Of a DNA stretch of 64,000 nucleotides, positions 41,802 through 51,622 are shown piece after piece. Below the pieces are notes generated by a model. It was not told where the DNA came from and did not search any database. It saw only the letters and a list, made by a program, of their open reading frames with translations. The stretch comes from Sialis fuliginosa (lineage: Eukaryota; Arthropoda; Insecta; Megaloptera; Sialidae), in NCBI GenBank assembly GCA_961205875.1, contig OY540818.1:914001-978000 (forward strand). The letters are read 5' to 3'. Both the position numbers and the translations under genes were made by a program. Every line of letters begins with the position of its first letter. Within the stretch, counting starts at the first letter, position 1.

Positions 41802-42312
41802 GTGGTGAGTATTTTTCAGGGACTTTTTATATATCCAGTGTATTATTTGGGGACATTTGTATACTTCGGGGACAGGTCTCGATAAATCCACATATTAATT
41901 GTATCATATATTAATCTACTAATATGTCCCATCATGAGTTTCAAATATACAGAATACTAGATGGCGCCACACAGGGTTCCAATCTATGAATATGATTACA
42001 AAAAAAATACCTAGATGGCGACACGTCTTGAAATATAATTCCATCTATGGTCAGCATTCTCAATATTTTATTTTATCTATGGTATGAACATAGAGCAGTT
42101 ATTGTCTATTGTAAGTAAGCATAAAGCAAAATAAAATAAATATTAGAGAAGAAAGCGGGGTTGGTGCGGGTGAAAAATATGGAATTATACGTCACGTCAG
42201 TTTAATTTGTATATGTATGGAATTCGTTCTTATGTTTATTGTTGTCATTTATAGTAAACAATTAAAATATATTTGATTTCATTATAACAATTATTAGTAG
42301 ATTAATATATGA

Positions 42313-42625
42313 TAATATTTATATATTTCTGATTAATACTGATCTTAATTCGTTAATTTTTGTTGCTAATCTTTTAAATAATTAAATTCATATTATATCG
42401 TATTTACATTTTCCTTATTTTTAGTTCGATATTTAATTTATATAATTTTCAGTTTTTTAAGATTCTGTCCGTCCGTCTGTCTGTCTGTCTATATAAATTT
42501 TATATCTATTAAGATGAAATTTGGTATACAGACGTAGATTGATAACCCAAAAACATGATGAGATTTTTTTAAATTATTTTTTTGAAACCCCTTCCCATAT
42601 ACTGAAAAGTATACTCACATTTTCT
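42313..42625. other. AT-rich sequence with a CTGT microsatellite
   Basis: Contains CTGTCCGTCCGTCTGTCTGTC (42465-42490) followed by AAGATGAAATTTGGTATACAG, a motif like the one after the start of the Helitron family here, and C-runs. It may be a decayed Helitron fragment. No gene is seen. Confidence 0.4.
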
Positions 42626-43490
42626 TCCTTAATATATATATATAAAGCTCAACGTCTCTCTTTCTGTCTGTCTGTCCGTTAGTGCGCTTATCACTCAAGA
42701 ACCACTTATCCGATTTACGTGGTTTCTTTTTTAATTCATAAGTACATTCTCTGGCCAGGTAATTGGCTATATTTTGTTACGTTAGGTAACATAACAACTA
42801 AGCAGATAATAGTGCGATTTACTATTATCTGCTTAACAAAACAAAATTTTTTTCCGACTTAAATCAAGTCGGAAAAAAATTTGCCGTCGGCGCGCTGTTT
42901 TGCAATACGCTGCCTAAACCGTCCAATATTGAACAAAATACTGAATTAAAGAATTGTGTGGAATCAAAAGTTCTACAATATTTATATTTAAGCCACAATG
43001 ACTGATTTTATATTACAAAGAAAACATAAAATATTTGGGTTCTATTTACATGGACTTATGACATGCAAAACATTAATCCTTATCGAAATAAATTGATTTA
43101 ATCGTCATAAGTACTTAATGTAGATATAATTTGCCCTTTACAGCATCCAATTTGGTCTTTTGGTTTAGGAAATATCGTGAAATATAAATACAATAACATA
43201 TTATTCGCGGCAATTCGTGCGAACTATGATGAAATGTCGCGGGGAGAGGGATGATTCAGCGCTCGGCCGGCAGTTGTTTATTTTGTTTTCAATTATTAAC
43301 TTTTTTAAACAGAACAAAAATTATTTGTAATTTTTGTTCTGATTTGTTTTTTTTTAGGTACGTTAGGTTTTGATTAGTTAATATTACGATAATAATTAAT
43401 CGTGTTTGTATTTAATTCAACTATATTTTTCAAAAATCCTAAACAATAATTCCGTAGTGCAAGCGGGCGAAGCCGCGCGGGCCCAGCTAG
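42626..43490 (+). mobile_element. Helitron-like element H1
   Basis: 5' end TCCTTAATATATATA and AAGCTCAACGTCTCTC, 3' end with hairpin GCGGGCGAAGCCGCGC then GGGCCCAGCTAG and a following T. It is non-coding. The body contains AAGTCGGAAAAAAATTTGCCG and GGTAACATAACAACTAAGCAG landmarks shared with H2-H4. Confidence 0.75.
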
Positions 43491-43739
43491 TAACTTATAA
43501 ATGCAATAAAAAATATCTTAGGACCTTTTGATTTTAACCTTTCAGTCACGATATATCTGCGTTCAAAGTCGTTATTAGATCCCCCCCCCCCTCCACTGTT
43601 CTAAACTATCAAAAAAATTCCAGAATGTAGCTTTTAACCCCGTCCTGTAAACTGAAAAATCTACTCAAATTTTTTTTTATCCTTTATCTCAATAAGTGGG
43701 GTGTCTTTAGGTAAGTCTCCTAAAATGCAATAAAATGTC

Positions 43740-44579
43740 TAACTCTGTCTGTCTGTCTGTCCGTTAGTACGCTTATCATTCGAGAACCACTTATCAGATT
43801 TACTTGGTTTCTTTTTTAATTCATAGGTACATTCTCTGGTTAGATTATAGGCTATATTTTGTTACGTTAGGTAACATAACAACTAAGCAGTGACGATAAT
43901 AGTAAATCAAGTCGGAAAAAATTTTACCGTCGCGTCGGCACGCTATTTTGTAATACTTTGCTTAAACCGTTCAATATTGAACAAAATAATGTATTCAAGA
44001 ATTATGTAGAATCAAAAGATCTACAATAAACTCAACGACACCATATGTTTAACTTTTATATTTAAGCCACAATGACTGCTTTTATGTTACAAAGAAAATT
44101 TAAAATATTTTATTTACGTGGACTTATGACCTGCAAAACATTAATCCTTATCGAAATAAATGATTTCATCGTCATAAGTATTTAATGTAGATATAATTTG
44201 CCCTTTACAGCATCCAATTTGGTCGTATAGGTAGTTTTGAAAATATCGAAATATATGTATATACGGGAACATACTATTCGCGCGATGATGACCCCTGTCG
44301 CGGCGTGCGGGAAGGAGGGAGCGTGCCAAGTAGACGCAGGGCAGAGGAAATGATCACATTTTGTTTTCAATAATTAACTTATAAATTTAAATAGAACAAA
44401 AATTATTTCTACTTTTTGTTCCGATTCGTTTTTGTTAGGTAAGTAATTTAAGTGTTGTTTGGTTTTTATTACAATAATAACTAATCGTGTTTGTACTTAA
44501 TTAATTAAACTATATTTTTCAAAAATCCTAAACAATAATTCCGTAGTCTACGCAAGCGAAGCCGCGTGGGCACTGCTAA
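43740..44579 (+). mobile_element. Helitron-like element H2
   Basis: Related to H1 from CTGTCTGTCTGTCCGTTAGT onward; the canonical TCCTTAATA start is lost. The 3' end is AAGCGAAGCCGCGTGGGCA then CTGCTAA and T, a CTRR-type terminus. A C-run (43579-43591) and unassigned sequence lie between H1 and H2. Confidence 0.65.
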
Positions 44580-45136
44580 TAAGTATATAAATTTATTTTA
44601 AGATATTTCCTAAACTATTAAAACTATACGACCAAATTGGATGCTGTAAAGGGCAAATTATATCTATATTAAGTACTTATGGCGATAAAATCATTTATTT
44701 CGATAAGGATTAATGTTTTGCAGGTCATAAGTCCACGTAAACAGAACCCAAATATTTTTAATTTTCTTTTTTACATTAAAGCAGTCATTGTGGCTTAAAT
44801 ACAAAAGTTGGTGTCGCGGACTTTATTGTAGATCTTTTGATTTTACACAATTCTTCTATACATTATTTTGTTCAATATTGAACGATTTAGGCAGCGTATT
44901 GCAAAACAGCGCGCCGACGGCAAATTTTTTTCCGACTTGATTTACTATTATCGTCACTGCTTAATTGTTATGTTACCTAACGTAACAAAATATAGCCTAT
45001 AACCTGGCCAGAGAATGTACATATGAATTCAAAAAGAAGCCACGTAAATCGGATAAGTGGTTTTCGAGTGATAAACGCACTAACGGGCGGACAGACAGAC
45101 AGACAGAGAGACGTTGAGCTTTATATATATTAAGGA
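44580..45136 (-). mobile_element. Helitron-like element H3, 3'-truncated
   Basis: Minus-strand relative of H2, forming an inverted pair with it. The 5' end (TCCTTAATATATATAAAGC on the minus strand) is at 45136. The 3' hairpin and CTAG end are missing; the body stops near AAACTATACGACCAAATTGG. Confidence 0.65.
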
Positions 45137-45989
45137 CTAGCATTGCCCATGCGGCTTCGCTCGCGTAGACTACGGAATTATTGTTTAGGATTTTTGAAAA
45201 ATATAGTTTAATTAATTAAGTACAAACACGATTAGTTATTATTGTAATAATAACATATCAAAACCTAAATTACCTAACAAAAACGAATCAGAAGAAAAAA
45301 GTACAAATAATTTGTGTTCTGTTTAAATTTTAATGTTAATTATTGAAAACAAAATAAACTCACGACGATCAGTCGAGGGAATCCGAATATCTACCGAGCG
45401 TAAGCGAATCCAGTCTGTTGTACATCGCTTCGATGCGGCACGACACCATACATTTAATATGTTACCTTTATAAATTTATTTTAAGATATTTTCTAAACTA
45501 TACGACCAAATTGGATGCTGTAAAGGGCAAATTATATCTACATTAAGTGCTTATGACGATAAAATCATTTATTTCGATATGGATTAATGTTTTGCTGGTC
45601 ATAAGTCCATGTAAACAGAACCCAAATATTTTATGTCTTCTTTATAACATAAAAGCAGTCATTGTGGCTTAAATATAAAAGTTAGACATATGGTGTCATC
45701 GACTTTACTGTAGAACTTTTGATTCTACACAATTCTTTAATACATTATTTTGTTCTATATTGAAGGGTTTAGCGCGCCGACGGCAAAAATTTTTCCGACT
45801 TGATTTACTATTATTGTCACTGCTTAGTTGTTATGTTACCTAACATAACAAAATATAGCCTATAACCTGGCCAGAGAACGTACCTATGAATTAAAAAAAA
45901 ACACGTAAATCGGATAAGTGGTTTTCGAGTGATAAGCGCACGAACGGACAGACAGACAGAGAGACGTTGAGCTTTATATATATTAAGGA
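45137..45989 (-). mobile_element. Helitron-like element H4
   Basis: Complete minus-strand copy: the 3' end CTAG (45137-45140) sits next to the hairpin read as GCGGCTTCGCTCGCG, and the 5' end TCC is at 45989. On the plus strand it is flanked by A45136 and T45990, the expected A/T target. It therefore landed precisely at the 5' terminus of H3. Confidence 0.75.
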
Positions 45990-47159
45990 TAGATTAACAT
46001 AGTTACAAGTATTTCATTGTGATGTGATTGATAAGTCTTAACAAGTTTAATTAAACCATATATTAATCTACTAGTAGATTAATATACTCGTATAATTAAA
46101 CTATCGAACTTTATCGAAGTAAAACTATAAGTACTTAAATTCAAGTTATTATACGTGAAAAGGAAATTAATAAAATTTAAAACAAAATTAAGTAGTAAAA
46201 ATCAAATAAAAATGGTAAGAAGCAACAGAAATAAACAAAATAAATTAATAATATAGTTGAACATTATATGCTTAGCATTTTTTACATAGATATTTACTGA
46301 ACGCTCACTAAGGTCATTGAGTAAAGAATAACAAGAGAAACAACGTATATGGGAGAGTTGAAACGCAGTAGATATATGAACCATGCACTATTTGAGCCCC
46401 AGGAAGTGCTGGTATCTATTGAAAAAATTATTAATTATTCATATGAAATATCTGGTTTTCGACTCTGCTAAATCGTCAGATTTTAAGCTCCGCCCTTCTA
46501 AAATGATTTACGAACGTCTTGTTTACATTATTTTAAGTCGGCTGATACGTGATACAAAGGCGGCAAGAACGTTGCAAGAAATATTCGTTACTTATTATCT
46601 TTTTCTTTTAAATAAAACAAAAAAAATATGTAATGTTAAAATTATTTGAGATAATTGCTGCTATCAATAATATAATAGATTTTTGCTTTAAAATAGGTTT
46701 TTATAAGTTGTAAGAAATTTAAATTTGTGACGCGATGTTACATTACTGATGATATAATAAGTAAAATTAGATTGATCGTTTTATTCATTTCAAATTAATA
46801 TAAAAATATATCAAAACTAAAAATATGGTTCTGCGGTTTTTTGTATCTACATTGCTTTAAACATAGAATATGGATTGTGGACCGATACATATTACATATA
46901 ATAATATATACAAAATAAGTTTTTTTATCTTCTTCAATAAAAATTAAAAATTCTTTTGTTTTTGTTTTTATTTCTCAAATATTATTTATTAAAATTACTT
47001 TTGACCAAATATCATCGAAATTTTTATTATTTATGTACATTTTTTTTGATATTTTGAAGAAATAAAAATCCTTTTTTTAGGCCGACGCGACGGCTGGAAT
47101 GTTTCTACATATAAAGAAAAACAGAAAAAATAATAATTTAATATTGCATCCCCTGTCGC

Positions 47160-47510
47160 GTATGGTGAGTCGTAATTATTTTCATTCGATCCGGCGGGAA
47201 AAATACTATGGGGAAGTACCCTCTCTCGCATAGGAGCCGAAATATTTACAATTTTTTAAGTTCGGTTAGGTAAATAATACATATAGATAATACAAATTTT
47301 TGTATGATAATCGATAAACAGGTCAAATTTTACACACCCATTTTTTTATCTAATACATTTTTCGGGATACAAAGTAGCATATGTCGTTCTTCAGGATGCA
47401 AGCTATCTTCCAGCCAAATTTCATGAAGATCGGTTCATCGGCTTAGTCGTGAAAAGGTAAAAAAAAACAGACAAACACACTTTCGCATATGTAATATTAG
47501 TATGGATTTA
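47160..47510 (-). mobile_element. Helitron-family fragment inside E1
   Basis: Minus-strand relative of 61980-62923: the 5' part reads CCATACTAATATTACATATGCG on the minus strand at about 47485-47507, followed by CAAACACACTTTCGC in complement and the GATCCGGCGGGAAAAATACTA region. E2 has it at about 54414-54830. The 3' end is absent. Confidence 0.6.
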
Positions 47511-47610
47511 AAGCAATGAAAAAAAATTGGAATAAAAGATTTCACGACATTACATTCTAAAAGGTAAGCTGAAACGTCGAAAACCACACGTAAAATCTCG
47601 GCTTGAAACA

Positions 47611-47811
47611 TTGAAAGCTTGTTCAAATTGTCCAATAAGAACTAGAATATTGTGTAAGGAATGTGACGAGATTTTGCGATGTGTTTCAAAAACAAACACT
47701 AAAATAAGTCAGCTATCAGAGAGAGGCAAGGGGACTCACAATAAAAAAGCACCCCAAAATGTACACAGTAATTTGAATATGACTGAAAGATATAAAACAT
47801 GTAGTTTATAA
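47611..47811 (+). pseudogene. Zinc-ribbon-like relic, possibly the C-terminus of a transposase
   Basis: The 66-codon frame includes KACSNCPIRTRILCKECDEI, a CxxC-x7-CxxC pattern. The frame upstream remains readable and basic (KLKRRKPHVKSRLETL). Basic residues followed by a C-terminal zinc ribbon are usual in some DNA transposases. In E2 the matching stretch (about 54210-54330, minus strand) has a stop just after the cysteines. Nothing else of a transposase is seen, so this is only a suggestion. Confidence 0.35.
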
Positions 47812-47889
47812 TGTCTTATCACTAAAAATTCCGAAAAAAATTATGATTTTTTAATTTTTACCCCCACCATATTGAATTAAAAACGGGGA

Positions 47890-48944
47890 CCCGAGATAAA
47901 ATTTTCAGTCTCCCTCGAGTATCCCAGCGTCTCCCAGAGTATTCCAGCGACCGTTACAGTATTCCAAAGCGTCTCTCAGAGTATTCCGGCGACTCCTTGC
48001 TTATACTTGAGTCTCCCATAGGAATACTCGAGTCTCTATAGGATACTTGAGTCTCCCATAGGAATACTCGAGTCTTCCAAAGTTGGTGGACTTAGAAGAT
48101 TTTTGAACTGGTAATATGTGTTTCTTAGGTTTCTTCTAAATAAACAAGGACACAACGTGTACTGTTTAACACATGTTTCACAAATGTGTTTGTAAGTATG
48201 TTTAGTTGTATCTAGTTGTCGAAGGAATGCACATAGGTCGCGTTTACTTGGTAAAAATACACACAGTATTTGAATTGATAATGTCAAAAATTCTCATCAT
48301 TTCTGAATGTGTTATATACTTGATGTGAGTATTTATTTTATATACATGATTTCTCTAACATAATTTCATTACTCTAGCTGCTAGAGTCTAACAAATTACT
48401 TATTTTGACTATTTATTTTTTCAGGTTCAATGATCAAAAAATCAACCAGCAAAAAACAGAAAAATGATCAAGTAAATGTAATTATTTTTATAATTACTAT
48501 CATAATCATCACAATCCTGTTAATAATATTCAAATGCGATATTGAAAAGCATTTTATAGACTTATAATTCATATGTAAGTCTATAAAAGCCGAATTTTTT
48601 CACAACTCATAGTTACAGCAATAATAATAATTCTATGTTCTTCTCAATTAATTTTAAATAAATAAATATTGTATCTAGAAAATTTTGTGTATTCAAATTT
48701 TATACTACCTAATTTTATGCATTTTCAGAGAGACTCGAGTATCCCATACAGAGACTATAGACCCATAAATCTGGATCATTCTTTGGAATACTAGCGTCTC
48801 CCGTTCAGAGACTAGAGTCTCCCATTCAGAGACTAGAGTCTCCCATTCAAGAGTCTCCCATCGAGTCTCCCTGAGTGACATTAGGAATACCCATGGGAGA
48901 CTCTCGTTGGAATACTCTGGGAGACTGTATTTTTTTATCTCGGG
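47890..48944. mobile_element. 1.05-kb element with CCCGAGATAAAA ends and many GAGACTC motifs
   Basis: Left CCCGAGATAAAA and right TTTTATCTCGGG are inverted repeats. E2 lacks this block: its sequence reads straight through AAAAACGGGGAATGAG in complement. The target duplication is at least GA and at most GGGGA, because the terminal G-run is ambiguous. About 180-190 bp inside each end are dense with GAGTCTCCCAT, GGAATACTC and GAGTATCCC motifs in both orientations, typical of transposase-binding subterminal repeats. The middle is AT-rich with no gene. Confidence 0.7.
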
Positions 48945-49499
48945 GAATGAGTGAAAATATTTACTGTAATAGTGTATCTAACATAGAATTTCACTTTTAT
49001 TATAAGTAGCTCATAAAAGCATGATACAAAAAAAAATCTTAATTTTACAATTTTTTTTATTATTTTTAACATTTTGGTGAGTTTAAAATGGTTTAAGGTG
49101 AGAAAAAAAATGTTTTCTTAAACTCTGATACCTCCGATCACCGTTGATCATAGTTTCAATTCAATTCTGATACTCTTTCGACTCGAAAAAAAGGTGAAAA
49201 TAAAAAATCTCTTATTTTTTGATACTTTTCGACTTAAAATTCGCCATATTTTTTTTCAGAGCCATAAAAATGTAATTTTGAACCCGGAAATAGAAAGAGC
49301 ACACTCGAAAATAGTAAAATACATTACTTTTATTTATATTACTTCCATTATTCTTAATGAGTTTGGAGCTCAAAGATTGACGAAAAAAATTGTTATTTTG
49401 GTCCTTAATGGGTTAAATAGCCGTTACCCAAAAAAGTGGTATTCCCCCCCCCCCCCACCCGATCGAATGAAACAAATTAAAACTATCCATATATGAAAG

Positions 49500-49980
49500 G
49501 GGGTGAAATATTAAATTTGTTTCCTTTTATTCATTATAGAAAAACGTAAATATCACGGCTCATATGCGTGATAGGGGGTTGTTTTACCTCTAAAATCCTC
49601 AACCCCGTAGTATTTCTCCCGCCGGATCTAATAAAACTAATTAAAACTCTTCATATTTGAATAGGGGGTGAAATATTCCTTTTTTTTCATTCATTATACA
49701 AAATCGTAAATAACTCAATTCCTATGTGAGATAAGGTGTTTTTTTTCCTTCTAAAACCCCAACCCTCGTGGTATTTTTTCCGCCGGATAGAATGAAACCA
49801 ATTACAACCCTGAATAAATAACAGGGGGTGAAATATTAATGACCAAACAATTTTTTTCCATACAAACTTTTCCACCCCCTTGCAATCCTTTAGGTGTTGT
49901 TTTTTCGGGAGACTATGTTGCCCATGTCCTTCTTCAGAATATAAGACACACTTTCGCATTTATAATATTAGTATAAATAA
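49500..49980 (-). mobile_element. Second Helitron-family fragment inside E1
   Basis: Contains complementary forms of TACTAATATTATAAATGCGAAA (49953-49975), CAAGGGGGTGGAAAAG and three GGGGGTGAAATATTA blocks. It matches 53000-53500 in E2 in inverted orientation. Confidence 0.6.
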
Positions 49981-49989
49981 AAATAAATT

Positions 49990-50870
49990 CTACTAATTGT
50001 TATCTATATTTTGACACCCCACATGCCTATATATGAAAATAAAAATAAAAAATTCTATGACGTCCCTCCCTATTATTCCAAAATTTAAAATTATATTGTT
50101 GACTTTAGTATTTATCTTAGGTAGTCTCACCACAGCCTCATTACCAATTTTTTTTTCCAGTTTTTTTGAGCCAGTAGTTACAAAGTTAGAGGGGGGGGGG
50201 GACAAAATAAAATATTACTTTTAGTCTCCTATAGGCGCCATTTTTGAGTTAGAAAAAAAATAAAATATGGTCATATTCTACTAATTGAGATCTATATTTC
50301 GATAACCCACATGCCTAGATATGAAAATTAAAAATTCTGACACCCGTCACTATTATTCCAAAATTTAAAATGAAATTATTGACTTTAGTATTTGTCGTTG
50401 GTAGTCTCACTAAAGCCACGTTACCAAATTTTTGCAGATTTTTTGAACCAGTAGTTACCAAGGTAGAGGGGGGGGGGGGGCAAAATTAAAAACTGCTTTT
50501 AGCCTCCTGCTGGCGCTATTTTTGAGTTAAAAAAATAGGGTCAAATTTTACTTATTGAAATCTACATTTTGATACCCCACACGTCTTGATATAGAATTGT
50601 TTTTTTTTTTTTGATTTGCTTTAAAGCTCCCTGCTGGCGCAATTTTTGATTTAAAAAAAAATAAGAAAAAGCGTCAAATTCCACTGGTTTGGTTATACAT
50701 TTTAACGTGCCACATGCCTTGATATAAAAAAAATATTTTGTTTACCTAACTTCTCCTTAGCGTCAACCCTGAAAAATTATTTTTTCAACAAAGTACATAT
50801 TTTACTAGAAGGCATTATTTTACATGTTCAGTAAAAATTTCAAGTTATTAGCTTATATAGTTAACGAGAT
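49990..50870. repeat. Three to four diverged units of about 270 bp
   Basis: Each unit carries CCACATGCCTAGATATG-like sequence, CTATTATTCCAAAATTTAAAAT, GACTTTAGTATTTGTC, GTAGTCTCAC, a GGGGGGG run with CAAAAT, and CTCCTGCTGGCGC. Units start near 50000, 50280, 50550 and 50690 (partial). The block ends in GACGGACGGACGGACGACAA, a motif also found at 27040-27080. The inverted counterpart is 52290-52990. Confidence 0.65.
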
Positions 50871-51622
50871 ATTTTGCTTTGACTGAAAATGACGGACGGA
50901 CGGACGACAAAGTGAGATTAATAGGGTTTCTTCGGAACCCTAAAAAAGAGTTTGTTCATTATTTTAATTTTAATAATACATTTATTATACCAATAATTTT
51001 TCAACTACTAACATAACTTTTTCAATTACATATAAATACATATTCATGTTAGAAATGTATCAAATAGATCAGTCGCGCCCGACGAAAGGTTAAAAAGAAA
51101 ATAATAGTACGAATCACAAGTCACAATGTGTAAAATAGTTAAAGCCGCCGCTTCGATGTTTACATTAACATGAACAGAAACTAGTAGTACATATTTTATA
51201 TTAAACTGGTTTGGGTATAGGCGGAGCTTAAGCTTAGTGTGCTGTCAAGCGAGGGGTACGGGACGGATAATTTTGTATCTTGGATAATAAGTTAGTTCAA
51301 GTTCCGATTGTAAGATGGCTTGAGTGCTGCCATCTAGAGCTTGGAACATCGTCCCCGTTTCATCAAAATACATTGCGTTGTTTCTCTTGTTATTCTTTAC
51401 TCAATGCTAAGGTATACAAACATTGAACATGATTGAACGAATACCAATTCAAATAAATATATGACCTTGAAGGTTTGTTTGCTGGCTAAATACAATATTC
51501 AGTACTGGTACTGCCACCTACATTTCAGTTGGTTAATCAAAAAATTCAGGATGGGACATATTAGTAGATTAATATATGATTGTATTTTTCGGGGACATTC
51601 CGTATATATGCACAGTTTATAT

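Larger units (their letters stand above)
46315..51406 (+). mobile_element. TIR element E1 (5.1 kb, 7-bp target duplication)
   Basis: Ends CATTGAGTAAAGAATAACAA and, inverted, TTGTTATTCTTTACTCAATG; the repeats extend to about 31 bp (through GAGAAACAACG). CTAAGGT flanks both sides (46308-46314, 51407-51413). E2 is an inverted relative with its own, different duplication, so the 7-bp length is supported twice. The interior holds Helitron-type repeats, a nested 1-kb element (47890-48944), an imperfect tandem repeat near 50000 and a possible transposase relic. The superfamily is not recognised. Confidence 0.8.
41904..51579. mobile_element. 9.7-kb composite TIR element, 30-bp ends, 5-bp target duplication
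   Basis: The left end TCATATATTAATCTACTAAT plus ATGTCCCATC is matched in reverse complement at 51550-51579. TTGTA flanks both sides (41899-41903, 51580-51584), and copy A has the single TTGTA at the empty site. The interior is mostly other elements (four Helitron-like units, E1). The end motif ATATATTAATCTACT also appears inverted at 42293-42312 and as a back-to-back pair at 46060-46085, so the element may be a fusion of several related elements. No transposase is seen. Confidence 0.7.

Noticed and set aside
44141..44370. Two overlapping 62-codon minus-strand frames with Arg-rich starts
   Set aside because: They lie in the body of Helitron H2 and are not kept in H1, H3 or H4.
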